Shown: in pieces, positions 1-8,539 of the stretch | How the letters are laid out: each line of letters opens with the position of its first letter | How positions within the stretch are numbered: the stretch's first letter is position 1 | Assembly (NCBI RefSeq): GCF_900176425.1 | Contig: NZ_FWXS01000004.1 | Span: 62,001-126,000, forward strand | Source of the DNA: Moheibacter sediminis | GTDB lineage: Bacteria; Bacteroidota; Bacteroidia; Flavobacteriales; Weeksellaceae | Length of the DNA: 64,000 bases | Direction: 5' to 3' | Translations under genes and position numbers: made by a program | Notes under the pieces: model-generated | Database searches by the model: none | What the model was told of the DNA's origin: nothing | The model's input: only the letters and a program-made list of their open reading frames with translations

Positions 1-177
1 GGAATTGAAACTGAAAGCTCACAAGAATATTTCGTCAATCTTCGCTGTGCGCAATTCTATCAAAACAAAATTTGGATATATGTCGGTGGAGGAATCACCG
101 CTGAAAGCAATCCTCAAAACGAATGGAACGAAACCGAACTGAAATCCGGAACCATTCTCAATTCCTTATTAAAATAA
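1..177 (+). CDS. C-terminal end of a chorismate-binding enzyme (isochorismate synthase family), partial
   Basis: Frame 1 is open from the window edge to a TAA at 175-177, giving 58 residues. The peptide carries FVNLRCAQ, then IYVGGGITAESNP, then a W-x-E-T-E-x-K segment. These are the closing conserved blocks of the chorismate-utilising family (isochorismate, anthranilate and aminodeoxychorismate synthases), which use chorismate with Mg2+. The GGGIT-x-S-P block matches isochorismate synthase style (menaquinone or siderophore route) best, but the family members cannot be separated from this tail alone. The start lies upstream of the window. It is convergent with the superoxide dismutase gene. 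Confidence 0.75.
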   Translation, partial: GIETESSQEYFVNLRCAQFYQNKIWIYVGGGITAESNPQNEWNETELKSGTILNSLLK

Positions 178-206
178 AAGGAGAACGCAAAAATTACATT
201 CTCCTT
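178..206 (-). terminator. Hairpin terminator between convergent genes
   Basis: AAGGAGAA (178-185) and TTCTCCTT (199-206) form a perfect 8-bp stem with a 13-base loop. Read on the minus strand the stem is followed by a T-rich run (TTTTATTTT), so it best serves the superoxide dismutase gene. It overlaps the stop of the opposing gene. Confidence 0.55.
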
Positions 207-234
207 CCACAATCAATTATACAATAACTAATTA

Positions 235-1011
235 TTATTTTGCCGCAACTGCCGCATCATAATTCTGTCCTATAAAATTCCAGTCAATCACATTGAAAAA
301 TGCGTCGATGTATTCTGGTCTTTTGTTTTGGTATTTTAAATAATAAGCATGTTCCCAAACGTCAATTCCTAAAATCGGCGTTCCAGAAATTTCTTGTCCT
401 GGCATCAATGGATTGTCTTGATTTGCAGTGCTTCCAACAGCCAATTTGCCATCTTTCACAACCAACCAAGCCCACCCTGAACCAAATCTTTTTGCACCTG
501 CTTCAGAAAGTTGTTTTTTTAATTCATCAAACGAACCGATGTCTTTTTTGATGGCCTCAGCCAAAGCTCCGGTAGGTTCTCCGCCGCCATTTGGACTCAT
601 GCTTGCGAAGTATAATCTGTGGTTGTAAAATCCACCCCCATTGTTTCTCAAAGCAGCATTTTTCAAATCCAGACTTTTCATGATTTCTTCAATAGATTTT
701 CCTTCATTTGGTGTTCCTTTGATAGCTTCATTCAATTTGTTGGCATAACCTAAATAATGCTTTGAATAATGAACTTCCATAGTTTTTGAGTCAATCGATT
801 TTGACAAATCAGAATAACCATATTTCAAAGCTTCTAATTGGAATGGGCCTGCATCTGTTTTTACATCTGCCGGATTTCCAACTGTTTCATTTGGAGTTGT
901 TTCTTCTGTCGTAACTGTTTCGGGAGTTTCAGTTTCTGTTGCAGGCTTTTCACAAGCAATCATTCCAAAAGCCAAAATCAAAGCTGAAATTCCTATTGTT
1001 AATTTTTTCAT
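235..1011 (-). CDS. Superoxide dismutase, Mn type, predicted lipoprotein
   Basis: Detoxifies superoxide to hydrogen peroxide and oxygen. With the ATG at 1011 the protein has 258 residues: MKKLTIGI signal peptide, lipobox GMIAC (Cys20), a Thr/Glu-rich linker to about residue 55, then a full SOD fold. Visible metal ligands are His81 (MEVHYSKHY), His131 (FYNHRLYF), Asp217 and His221 (DVWEHAYY). The TANQDNPLM block is typical of the manganese type. An in-frame ATG three codons earlier (1020) is possible, but MKK is the usual lipoprotein start. The lipobox and linker predict tethering to a membrane outside the cytoplasm, unlike most bacterial SODs. Divergent from ppk2. Confidence 0.9.
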   Translation of the reverse strand: MKKLTIGISALILAFGMIACEKPATETETPETVTTEETTPNETVGNPADVKTDAGPFQLEALKYGYSDLSKSIDSKTMEVHYSKHYLGYANKLNEAIKGTPNEGKSIEEIMKSLDLKNAALRNNGGGFYNHRLYFASMSPNGGGEPTGALAEAIKKDIGSFDELKKQLSEAGAKRFGSGWAWLVVKDGKLAVGSTANQDNPLMPGQEISGTPILGIDVWEHAYYLKYQNKRPEYIDAFFNVIDWNFIGQNYDAAVAAK

Positions 1012-1113
1012 ATTGTACATTTTACTTCAAATTTAACAGAAATTATGCCAGAGAATAGTCTTTGTCAAAAACTATTATACTAAATTTAACATTCTAAAAT
1101 TAAAAGTAAATCT

Positions 1114-1896
1114 ATGGCAGAATTTGATTTAAATGATTTGGAAAAAATTTCCAGAAGTGAAGAAATCATCGATTTATTGGTTTCCAAAGGAATTATCAAA
1201 GAGAAAAAATTCCTTAAACAATTGGACTATGAAAAAGAATTGAACCAATTACAATATGAAATGTTGCGTTTGCAGGAATTTCTCATTACCAATAAAAAGA
1301 AACTTTTAATCATCTACGAAGGTCGGGATGCAGCCGGAAAAGGCGGAACGATCAGCCGCACGATTGCAAAATTAAACCCCAAACATTTCCGCGTAACTGC
1401 ACTTCCAAAACCCACCGAAATCGAAACACAACAATGGTATTTTCAGCGATACATTCAACAATTGCCCAAACAGGAAGAAATTGTTTTTTTCGATAGAAGT
1501 TGGTACAATAGGGCTGTGGTGGAGCCGGTTTTTGGATTTTGTACCCCTGAACAGCATGAGTCTTTTATGAGTCAAGTCAATTTGTTGGAACATTTGTTAA
1601 TCGATGATGGGGTCATTTTGATTAAATTTTTCCTCAACATATCTAAAGAAGAGCAGGCGAGTCGTCTTGCTGACCGCCAGGAAGACGAAATGAAACAATA
1701 TAAAATCGGTGGACTCGACAAGCTGGCACAGGAAAAATGGGACGATTACACAAAATACATCGACAAAATGCTCAAAGAAACTTCCACCGAAAAATCGCCT
1801 TGGATTGAGATTAAAACAGATGATAAGAAAGAAGCAAGGTTAGAAACGATGAAGTACATTCTGAATCATGTTTCCGGATTTAAAAAGAGTAAATAG
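1114..1896 (+). CDS. ppk2: Polyphosphate kinase 2 (PPK2) family protein
   Basis: 260 residues. PPK2 enzymes transfer phosphate between polyphosphate and nucleotides in the cytoplasm, mostly making NDP or NTP from polyphosphate. The Walker A loop GRDAAGKGG is at residues 70-78, and the Walker B/lid region FDRSWYNR is at about 126-133, followed by VVEPVFGF. The 260-residue, one-domain size fits the short PPK2 classes. The preferred nucleotide class cannot be read with certainty. It stands alone between the divergent SOD gene and the DUF5686 gene. A TTTG (1061) and TAAATTTA (1081) pair upstream resembles a Bacteroidota promoter with short spacing. Confidence 0.9.
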   Translation: MAEFDLNDLEKISRSEEIIDLLVSKGIIKEKKFLKQLDYEKELNQLQYEMLRLQEFLITNKKKLLIIYEGRDAAGKGGTISRTIAKLNPKHFRVTALPKPTEIETQQWYFQRYIQQLPKQEEIVFFDRSWYNRAVVEPVFGFCTPEQHESFMSQVNLLEHLLIDDGVILIKFFLNISKEEQASRLADRQEDEMKQYKIGGLDKLAQEKWDDYTKYIDKMLKETSTEKSPWIEIKTDDKKEARLETMKYILNHVSGFKKSK

Positions 1897-2022
1897 TTTT
1901 TTTAAGATTATAAAATCCTGAAAATTGTTTAAAGTTTAATTCAACTTTCAAGTTTTTGATTTTAGTTCAAGAATTGTTAGTAAGCATTTTTAAATCTCAA
2001 ATAATTTAACTTATATAATTGA

Positions 2023-2030
2023 TACATTTG
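2023..2030 (+). promoter_or_regulatory. Candidate -7 promoter element (TACATTTG)
   Basis: TACATTTG matches the Bacteroidota -7 consensus TAnnTTTG exactly and lies 24 bases before the ATG at 2055. No clear -33 TTTG is seen at the right distance. The motif is short, so this is suggestive only. Confidence 0.35.
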
Positions 2031-2054
2031 CTGTAAGAAAGCTACTAATTGAGC

Positions 2055-4499
2055 ATGTTGAAATTTTTACTCCCTTCCTTGTTATTATTTTCCCTGAGTG
2101 TTTGTGCGCAAACCAAACTGATTGTGATGGATGGTTTTATGGAAGACCAACCCATGGAAAACGTCACTGTGCTTTCTGATGACAATGTAGAATTGGGTAA
2201 AACAAATAAAAACGGCGTTTTTATAATTCCAGCTATTCATAACACTGTGAAATTGGTTTATGACGGTTATAAAGACAAAAAAATATTTGCTTACGGCAAA
2301 GACATTACAATTATGCTGCAACCAATGATGGTTGAATTATCTTCTGCTGAAATCACCAATGACGATTCCGAAGCGAGAAGAATCATCAAACAAGTCATTC
2401 AAAATAAAAAGAAAAACAGCATCGAAAATCTGAAAACTTACCAATACAAAAGTTATTCGAAATTTCTGGTGACCGCCAATAAAGATTCACTTCCTTACAT
2501 CATGGATCCTAGAAATGAAGAGGATTCGAGTTACAATGACATTAGAAAATTACTGGACGAAAGCCATTTGATGCTGGGTGAACGTGCGATGGATCATAAG
2601 TTTTCAAACAAATTGGGAAGTAAAAATGTCGTGAAAGCAACCCGCATTTCAGGCACAAAAATTCCTGTTTATGAGTTTGTGGCGATGCAGCCCATTTCGC
2701 ATAATTTTGATGATGAAAAAATTGATTTTTTCTTTAAGCAATTTACCAATCCTATTTCACAGTCAGGACTTCAGGAATATCGTTACCGAATTGTGGAAGA
2801 AGAAATACTCGAAGGTCAAAGTATAATTGTCGTTGCATTTTTTCCACAAAAAAGAGTTGATAACAAACAACAGATAAAAGGGCATCTTTGGATTGATAAA
2901 AACACAAAAGCAGTTGCGAAATTTTATGCAGAAAACCTTTCTGACAAAAGCATTGCAGAACTCGAAATGGATTGGACGCGGGTCAATGATTATTGGTTTC
3001 CACACCAGCAAAGGTATAGAATGGATGGTGGAAATATTTCTTACCCGTCTGTGAAAGATTCTGTCACAACTGATGGAACGGTCGTCTTGGATACCATCAA
3101 AAAGAAAGAAAAAGTATGGCTTCATCTGACCACTTCTTTCAAAGACGTAGAAACACCAAAGGAATTTGAACCGAAAGAATTTCGTGGCTATACCAATGAA
3201 ATCGATATGAAGACGATGGATGACTGGGACGGAACGCTTGAATCTTACCGCGACAATTCACTCACAAATCAGGAAAAAAATACCTACGTAAAAATCGACA
3301 GCATCGGTGAAAAATACAATATGGATCGTAACATCCGACTGCTGCGGATCATCAGTTCCGGTGGGAAATATTCGATTGGAAAGTTTGATTGGGACTTGAC
3401 GAAACTGGTTAATTACAATGACTATGAAGGATTTCGATTAGGACTCGGCGGAAATACAAATTACAAATTGAGCGAAGATTTCTCTCTAAATGGTTATGTT
3501 GCATATGGTTTCCGGGACGAAAAATTCAAATTTGGAGGTGGTGCAGATTTCTTTGTGAATAAGCCTTATTCTGGAAAATTATTTACGAAATATGCACAAG
3601 ACGTTGAAGCTTCCGGAAGAAATCCGATTATACTTCAGAACAATTATCTGAAATTCCTCAATGGAAATTTGAACAATGTTTACAATGATTTCTTTTACAG
3701 TTACAAAAAAGCTACAATTGGTTATGAACAAGACATTTTTCAAAATGTAACTTTCCAGTTTACTGCAAATTATAACGAGCAAAATCCCGAATTTAATTAT
3801 GAATACCAGAACAAATTCGACGGAGAAAAATACATTTCATTTGATACACAACTCGCCTTGCGTTGGGCACCGAAAGACCAAAACGTACGCACGCCTTACG
3901 GAAAAGTGACTATCAAAAGCGGATTACCGGTGTTTTATCTGACGGCAAGTAAAGGTTGGAATGTTTTCAACGCGGACTATACACCGACGAAATTGGATTT
4001 CACTTATTTAGATAATTTCCGTACGTATTTCGGAGAAACCAACTTACAAGTAAGAACCGGAGCAGTTTTCGGAGATACGCCGATTATGAATCTTTTTGAA
4101 GGAATGGGAAATGCGAAACGCGGCGACCAGATTTTCAAACATTTCGGATTGGCGGGATTCAATAATTTCGAGACGATGCTGCCTGGTGAATTTTATTCGG
4201 ACAAATATTTTTCATTCCAAATCGGACATAAATTCGCGGGATTCAAATTCATGAAACGCGAAGTTTTTCCGGAATTCATTTACCGCGGATTGATTGGTGA
4301 TATGAAAGACGTCACCGACCATCGTTTAACCAATTTCCAAACCCCAGATAAATATTATCAAGAAGCAGGAGTAGAATTCAATCAATTGATTTACGGCATC
4401 TTCGGCGTGGGAACTTATTACCGATTTGGTGCTTATGGACACGATACTTTTGACCAGAATTTCTTTTTGAAATTGACGCTGAAATTGACTTTGTTTTAA
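2055..4499 (+). CDS. DUF5686 / carboxypeptidase-like regulatory domain outer-membrane protein
   Basis: 814 residues from the ATG at 2055; a TTG two codons earlier is in frame but less likely. The signal peptide is MLKFLLPSLLLFSLSVCAQ, with a Bacteroidota-typical cut after CAQ. Residues about 20-90 form a CarboxypepD_reg-like beta domain (GKTNKNGVFIIP). The rest is the DUF5686 family, with charged periplasmic repeats and a C-terminal half rich in alternating aromatic/polar strands ending in LTLKLTLF, as in an outer-membrane beta barrel. The family is common in Bacteroidota and its exact job is not established. Predicted to be surface or outer-membrane located. Confidence 0.8.
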   Translation: MLKFLLPSLLLFSLSVCAQTKLIVMDGFMEDQPMENVTVLSDDNVELGKTNKNGVFIIPAIHNTVKLVYDGYKDKKIFAYGKDITIMLQPMMVELSSAEITNDDSEARRIIKQVIQNKKKNSIENLKTYQYKSYSKFLVTANKDSLPYIMDPRNEEDSSYNDIRKLLDESHLMLGERAMDHKFSNKLGSKNVVKATRISGTKIPVYEFVAMQPISHNFDDEKIDFFFKQFTNPISQSGLQEYRYRIVEEEILEGQSIIVVAFFPQKRVDNKQQIKGHLWIDKNTKAVAKFYAENLSDKSIAELEMDWTRVNDYWFPHQQRYRMDGGNISYPSVKDSVTTDGTVVLDTIKKKEKVWLHLTTSFKDVETPKEFEPKEFRGYTNEIDMKTMDDWDGTLESYRDNSLTNQEKNTYVKIDSIGEKYNMDRNIRLLRIISSGGKYSIGKFDWDLTKLVNYNDYEGFRLGLGGNTNYKLSEDFSLNGYVAYGFRDEKFKFGGGADFFVNKPYSGKLFTKYAQDVEASGRNPIILQNNYLKFLNGNLNNVYNDFFYSYKKATIGYEQDIFQNVTFQFTANYNEQNPEFNYEYQNKFDGEKYISFDTQLALRWAPKDQNVRTPYGKVTIKSGLPVFYLTASKGWNVFNADYTPTKLDFTYLDNFRTYFGETNLQVRTGAVFGDTPIMNLFEGMGNAKRGDQIFKHFGLAGFNNFETMLPGEFYSDKYFSFQIGHKFAGFKFMKREVFPEFIYRGLIGDMKDVTDHRLTNFQTPDKYYQEAGVEFNQLIYGIFGVGTYYRFGAYGHDTFDQNFFLKLTLKLTLF

Positions 4500-4508
4500 T
4501 TCTCCTAC

Positions 4509-4955
4509 ATGATAAAATATTTCCCGCGAAGTTCTGATAAAAATAAAATTTTGCTTTTGGTAATAGTCATATTTTGTATTGTCCTTTTCTTTCTATTTCG
4601 CAAATCAGAATCCCAAAGAATTTTAGAAGAAAAATTAGTTACTGAAACATTTGATTTTGAGAATTTTAGTATGCATGACAAATATGTTATATCTAATAGG
4701 AAAAATGATATACAAAATGGGTTTATTTTATTGAAAAATGGAGAAAAAGTCAAATTTTGGTTTTTATCGCATCATTTAACCTCTGATGATGGAGGTACAA
4801 TTTACGAATTTCAAGATGGTGAACAAATATTTTGTGAAGGAACACATTGTTGTGAAGTACAATATTTTGAGTTTGGAAAAAATAAACGTGAAGAATTAAT
4901 TGATTCAAAAGCATTCAGGGCACACGTTAAAAAATACGATGGCTCAAGTCCTTAA
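4509..4955 (+). CDS. Hypothetical membrane-anchored protein
   Basis: 148 residues. One hydrophobic segment (about residues 13-31, ILLLVIVIFCIVLFFLF) is followed by an RKSES stretch and a soluble, mostly beta-like domain with a CEGTHCCEV cysteine cluster. I do not recognise the family. It begins 9 bases after the DUF5686 gene and may share its transcript. The topology suggests a cytoplasmic N-terminus and an exported C-terminal domain. Confidence 0.6.
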   Translation: MIKYFPRSSDKNKILLLVIVIFCIVLFFLFRKSESQRILEEKLVTETFDFENFSMHDKYVISNRKNDIQNGFILLKNGEKVKFWFLSHHLTSDDGGTIYEFQDGEQIFCEGTHCCEVQYFEFGKNKREELIDSKAFRAHVKKYDGSSP

Positions 4956-5069
4956 TTAGTATGTTTAAAGTAGGTAAAACAATGAACAAAATCATATAAA
5001 AATTCTTAATTTAAAATATACTAACTCACATTTACTCCCTAAATTTAATCCATCGGCCACAAACCTTAT

Positions 5070-5083
5070 TTGATTAACATCAA
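5070..5083 (+). promoter_or_regulatory. Perfect FNR/CRP-family palindrome upstream of cydA
   Basis: The sequence TTGAT-TAAC-ATCAA is a perfect match to the FNR-type consensus TTGATnnnnATCAA. It ends 15 bases before the cydA start. A site so close to the start would sit near or downstream of the transcription start, which fits repression or a steric role better than classical activation. No FNR-like gene is in this window, so the link to oxygen control is inference. Confidence 0.5.
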
Positions 5084-5098
5084 AAACGCAAAAGTTCT

Positions 5099-6436
5099 AT
5101 GGATGATTTCATTGCAGCACGTTCCCAAATGGCGATGTCCCTCGGTTTTCACATCATCTTCGCTTGTGTGGGAATGGTTATGCCGTTCTTCATGGCGATT
5201 TCCCATTACAAATACCTACGAACCGGAAATGAAATTTATAAAGGACTTACCAAAGCCTGGAGCAAAGGAGTTGCTATTCTTTTCGCTACAGGAGCCGTTT
5301 CTGGGACGATGCTTTCTTTTGAACTAGGACTTTTATGGCCTGAATTCATGAAACATGCCGGACCGATTTTCGGGATGCCATTTTCCCTCGAGGGAACGGC
5401 TTTTTTCATAGAAGCCATAGCATTAGGATTTTTCCTTTACGGTTGGAATAGATTCAACAAATGGTTCCATTGGGCAACCGGATTGGTTGTCGGACTGAGC
5501 GGGCTTTCCTCCGGGATACTTGTGGTAGCTGCAAATGCTTGGATGAACAGTCCTGCCGGATTTGATTATGTAAACGGAGAATACATCAATATCGACCCCA
5601 TCAAAGCCATGTTCAACGACGCTTGGTTTTCACAGGCATTGCACATGGTCATCGCAGCTTTCGTAGCAACCGGATTCGCCGTTGCCGGCGTTCATGCGCT
5701 CATGATTTTGAAAAAGAAAAATATAGAATTTCATACCAAAGCATTTAAAATTGCTGCGATTTGTGCAACGATTGCTGCCATTTTGCAGCCTGTGAGCGGA
5801 GACATTTCTGCAAAAGATGTTGCGGAAAGGCAACCCGCAAAGCTAGCAGCGATGGAAGCACATTTCGAAACAGATTCTGCTTCCGCATTTTTGGTTGGAG
5901 GAATTGTGGATGAAGAAAATCAGGAAGTTAAATATGGATTGAAAATCCCTGGGCTGCTCAGCTTTCTAGTTCATTCCGATTTTGAAACTCCTGTTACAGG
6001 GCTCAATGACATTCCAAAAGAAAATCATCCGCCAGTTGCCATTGTGCATTATGCTTTTCAAATCATGATCGGATTGGGAATGTTTCTTTTTATGGTTTCA
6101 ATTATTTACCTGTATTTATTAATTCGCAAAAGAAATTTAATCCAAAAGAAATGGCTGATGAAACTTTTTGTCTTTTCAATTCCTTTGGGTTACATCGCTT
6201 TAGAAGCAGGTTGGACAGTAACTGAAGTCGGACGGCAGCCGTGGATCATTTATGAAATTATGAAAACAGCCGATGCTGTCACACCGATGCCGGGAATTGT
6301 GTATTCGTTTTATATTTTTACTGCGGTTTTTGTTTCGCTTTCTGCAATTGTAATTTTTCTGATGTACCGCCAGATGAAAATGGTGGACATACTTTATGAT
6401 GCATCTTCGCCTAATTACAAACATAAAAAACATTAA
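5099..6436 (+). CDS. cydA: Cytochrome bd ubiquinol/menaquinol oxidase subunit I
   Basis: 445 residues, an inner-membrane quinol oxidase subunit that reduces oxygen to water with high affinity. Visible marks are the N-terminal SLGFHIIFACVGM with haem-ligand His18, many hydrophobic helices, a short Q-loop region (residues about 230-300), and the C-terminal signature GWTVTEVGRQPWIIY. At 445 residues it is near the short-Q-loop class. cydB starts 2 bases after the stop, so the two form an operon. A perfect FNR-type palindrome lies just upstream. Confidence 0.97.
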   Translation: MDDFIAARSQMAMSLGFHIIFACVGMVMPFFMAISHYKYLRTGNEIYKGLTKAWSKGVAILFATGAVSGTMLSFELGLLWPEFMKHAGPIFGMPFSLEGTAFFIEAIALGFFLYGWNRFNKWFHWATGLVVGLSGLSSGILVVAANAWMNSPAGFDYVNGEYINIDPIKAMFNDAWFSQALHMVIAAFVATGFAVAGVHALMILKKKNIEFHTKAFKIAAICATIAAILQPVSGDISAKDVAERQPAKLAAMEAHFETDSASAFLVGGIVDEENQEVKYGLKIPGLLSFLVHSDFETPVTGLNDIPKENHPPVAIVHYAFQIMIGLGMFLFMVSIIYLYLLIRKRNLIQKKWLMKLFVFSIPLGYIALEAGWTVTEVGRQPWIIYEIMKTADAVTPMPGIVYSFYIFTAVFVSLSAIVIFLMYRQMKMVDILYDASSPNYKHKKH

Positions 6437-6438
6437 AA

Positions 6439-7461
6439 ATGGTATATGTAATCATTGCTTATTTATGGCTTTCACTTTACTTGTACCTGATTTTGGGCGG
6501 AGCAGATTTTGGAGTAGGAGTGATGGAATTATTTAGCAAAAAGAAAAATAAAAGCACTGTAAGAGACACATCATACAAATCTATCGGACCTATTTGGGAG
6601 GCCAATCACATGTGGCTGATCATAGCAATTGTAATTCTATTTGTAGGATTTTCGCAGATTTACACCACTTTATCCATTTACCTCCACATTCCATTGGTTT
6701 TGTTATTATTGGGAATCATTGCGAGAGGAACGGCATTTACATTTAGACATTATGATGCGGTAAATGATGATTGGCAAAAAGTTTATACAACCATTTTTAC
6801 AATCAGCAGTTTGGTAACGCCTTTCTTTTTGGGAATAATTGCCGCAAGTACCGTTTCAGGAACGATTGACCCAAATGCACAGGATTTTCTCACGGCTTAT
6901 GTCTGGAGCTGGTGGAATTTATTTGGAATCAGCGTTGGGATTTTTACCATTTGCATCAGTGCTTATCTAGCTTCCATTTACATTATTGGGGAAACAAATG
7001 ACAGGCAGGAAGTAAATTATTTTGTAAAAAATGCAGTCAAATACATGATAGTTCTTTTGGCTTCGGGGTTTCTGGTTTTCATTGCCGCCTATATAGATGA
7101 AGTTCCTTTGCTGGAATTGGTTTTTGGAAAATCAACAGGACAAATTGTAATTGCTTTGGCAACCCTTTCAGTTGGGATATTAATTTATGCTTTGAAAAAA
7201 AGAAATGTTTTGCTGATGCGGATTTGTGCAGCATTTCAGGTATTGATGATTTTGGTGGCGGCAACTTACAGACATTATCCGGATGTGGTTTTGCTCAAAG
7301 ACGGATCGGTTTTGTCACTGCTCGAACACGCCGGAGCAGAAAAAACTGTAAGCGCTTTGGCTTGGGCATTGCTTTTGGGCAGCATTTTCATCTTACCCTT
7401 TTTAGGCTATTTGCTGTATTCATTTCACCAGAAAAACAAAATCAAAGACAAAATCAATTGA
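6439..7461 (+). CDS. cydB: Cytochrome bd oxidase subunit II
   Basis: 340 residues and about eight or nine predicted membrane helices. Conserved blocks include LYLILGGADFGVGVMELF at the start and IWEANHMWLI near residue 55, both typical of CydB. It pairs with CydA in the bd oxidase. Its last bases overlap the stop of a small gene on the other strand. No CydX-like or CydCD gene is adjacent. Confidence 0.96.
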   Translation: MVYVIIAYLWLSLYLYLILGGADFGVGVMELFSKKKNKSTVRDTSYKSIGPIWEANHMWLIIAIVILFVGFSQIYTTLSIYLHIPLVLLLLGIIARGTAFTFRHYDAVNDDWQKVYTTIFTISSLVTPFFLGIIAASTVSGTIDPNAQDFLTAYVWSWWNLFGISVGIFTICISAYLASIYIIGETNDRQEVNYFVKNAVKYMIVLLASGFLVFIAAYIDEVPLLELVFGKSTGQIVIALATLSVGILIYALKKRNVLLMRICAAFQVLMILVAATYRHYPDVVLLKDGSVLSLLEHAGAEKTVSALAWALLLGSIFILPFLGYLLYSFHQKNKIKDKIN

Positions 7462-7630
7462 GCGGATCGTCAATTTCATTCGGTTCCGGTCTTTCTGCGC
7501 GTTCCTTTTTTTCTTCGGTAGGGCTGACTTTCGGTGGATTTTTTCTTTGCACAAACCAATAAAACACACCTAAAACTCCAATCGTACAGACGATAGAAAT
7601 GATAACGATGATAGCTGTTGAAGTATCCAT
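7454..7630 (-). CDS. Small membrane protein, 58 residues, unknown function
   Basis: An ATG at 7630 opens a 58-codon frame ending in TGA at 7454. The peptide starts MDTSTAIIVIISIVCTIG, has one membrane helix (about residues 5-26, ending GVFYWFV), then a highly charged tail (QRKNPPK... EEKKERAERPEP). The sharp switch from hydrophobic helix to charged tail is protein-like rather than a chance frame. It is convergent with and overlaps cydB by 8 bases. I do not recognise it. A link to the oxidase is only suggested by position. Confidence 0.55.
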   Translation of the reverse strand: MDTSTAIIVIISIVCTIGVLGVFYWFVQRKNPPKVSPTEEKKERAERPEPNEIDDPLN

Positions 7631-7694
7631 AATGCTTTTATTTAAATATTAATTAATACATTGATTGAACCAAAATCCAATCAATTTCAGGATT

Positions 7695-8402
7695 TTAAGT
7701 AACTCTTCGTTGATTGCTGGATGGAACCCATTCGTTTTTTTTACAAACTGGGCATTTACCACCCGCGCCGACTTTTTTGATTTCAGTATGGCCACAATAT
7801 TCGCAGGAATGATGACCTTCTTTTTTTATGTATTTTGATTTTTTATTACACGACTCCGGCATAATGGGCAATCCATATTTCACGTCTTCATCTTCATAAA
7901 AAAAGACACTCATGTCGCCGGACATTTCTTCGATAGCAGTTTCCACTTGTCCGAGTTGTGAAATACCTTTTACCCTCAATTCTGACAATAATTCCTGTGT
8001 TCCTAATTTTTCTTTTGTGAAATTTTGAACGGCAAATTGTCCCTTTTCAATTAGACAACTTGGACTTCCTTCCATGATTTTTTCAAATCTTTGAATTTTC
8101 CCGATGAAAAATGTAATAATGCTATACAGCAAAATTACAACTGCGAAAACCAAAACCGAAGTCAAAATCCCTACTTCCTTGTAAAACATCGGGTCACCCG
8201 CTGCGGAACCCAATCCGATGATGACAACCAATTCAAATATAGAAAGCTGTTTTACGCTGCGTTTTCCGAGAATCCTCAATCCTATGATGATGACCATAAG
8301 CATAATGCCCGTTCGCAGCACCACTTCCCAAAGGAAGTCCCATTCTTCTTGTCCAATTAGAATTTCTTTCCAATTTATATCCATCAAAATTGCTGAAATC
8401 AT
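7695..8402 (-). CDS. DUF421 (YetF-like) membrane protein with C-terminal zinc ribbon
   Basis: 235 residues. Three N-terminal membrane helices surround the DUF421 signature LRILGKRSVKQLSIFELVVIIGLGS (about 42-66, followed by AAGDPM). A cytoplasmic YetF-like domain spans about 105-180 (SCLIEKGQF, LLSELRVKGI). The tail has CEYC (Cys200, Cys203) and CPVC (Cys217, Cys220), a rubredoxin-like zinc ribbon that many DUF421 proteins lack. Function is unknown; the family occurs widely in bacterial membranes. A later start at Met7 is possible. Divergent from the TPR/LuxR gene. Confidence 0.85.
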   Translation of the reverse strand: MISAILMDINWKEILIGQEEWDFLWEVVLRTGIMLMVIIIGLRILGKRSVKQLSIFELVVIIGLGSAAGDPMFYKEVGILTSVLVFAVVILLYSIITFFIGKIQRFEKIMEGSPSCLIEKGQFAVQNFTKEKLGTQELLSELRVKGISQLGQVETAIEEMSGDMSVFFYEDEDVKYGLPIMPESCNKKSKYIKKEGHHSCEYCGHTEIKKVGAGGKCPVCKKNEWVPSSNQRRVT

Positions 8403-8539
8403 AATTTAGATTTTTGAGACAATTCCAAAAAACAAGCCATTTTTTTGATATTGACATCTTTAGCGTTTAATCTATTCTGTTTTTTATTTGTTAAAATTTC
8501 TTTTTATACATTTACTTGATTTTTTAATGGTTAGGGCCC

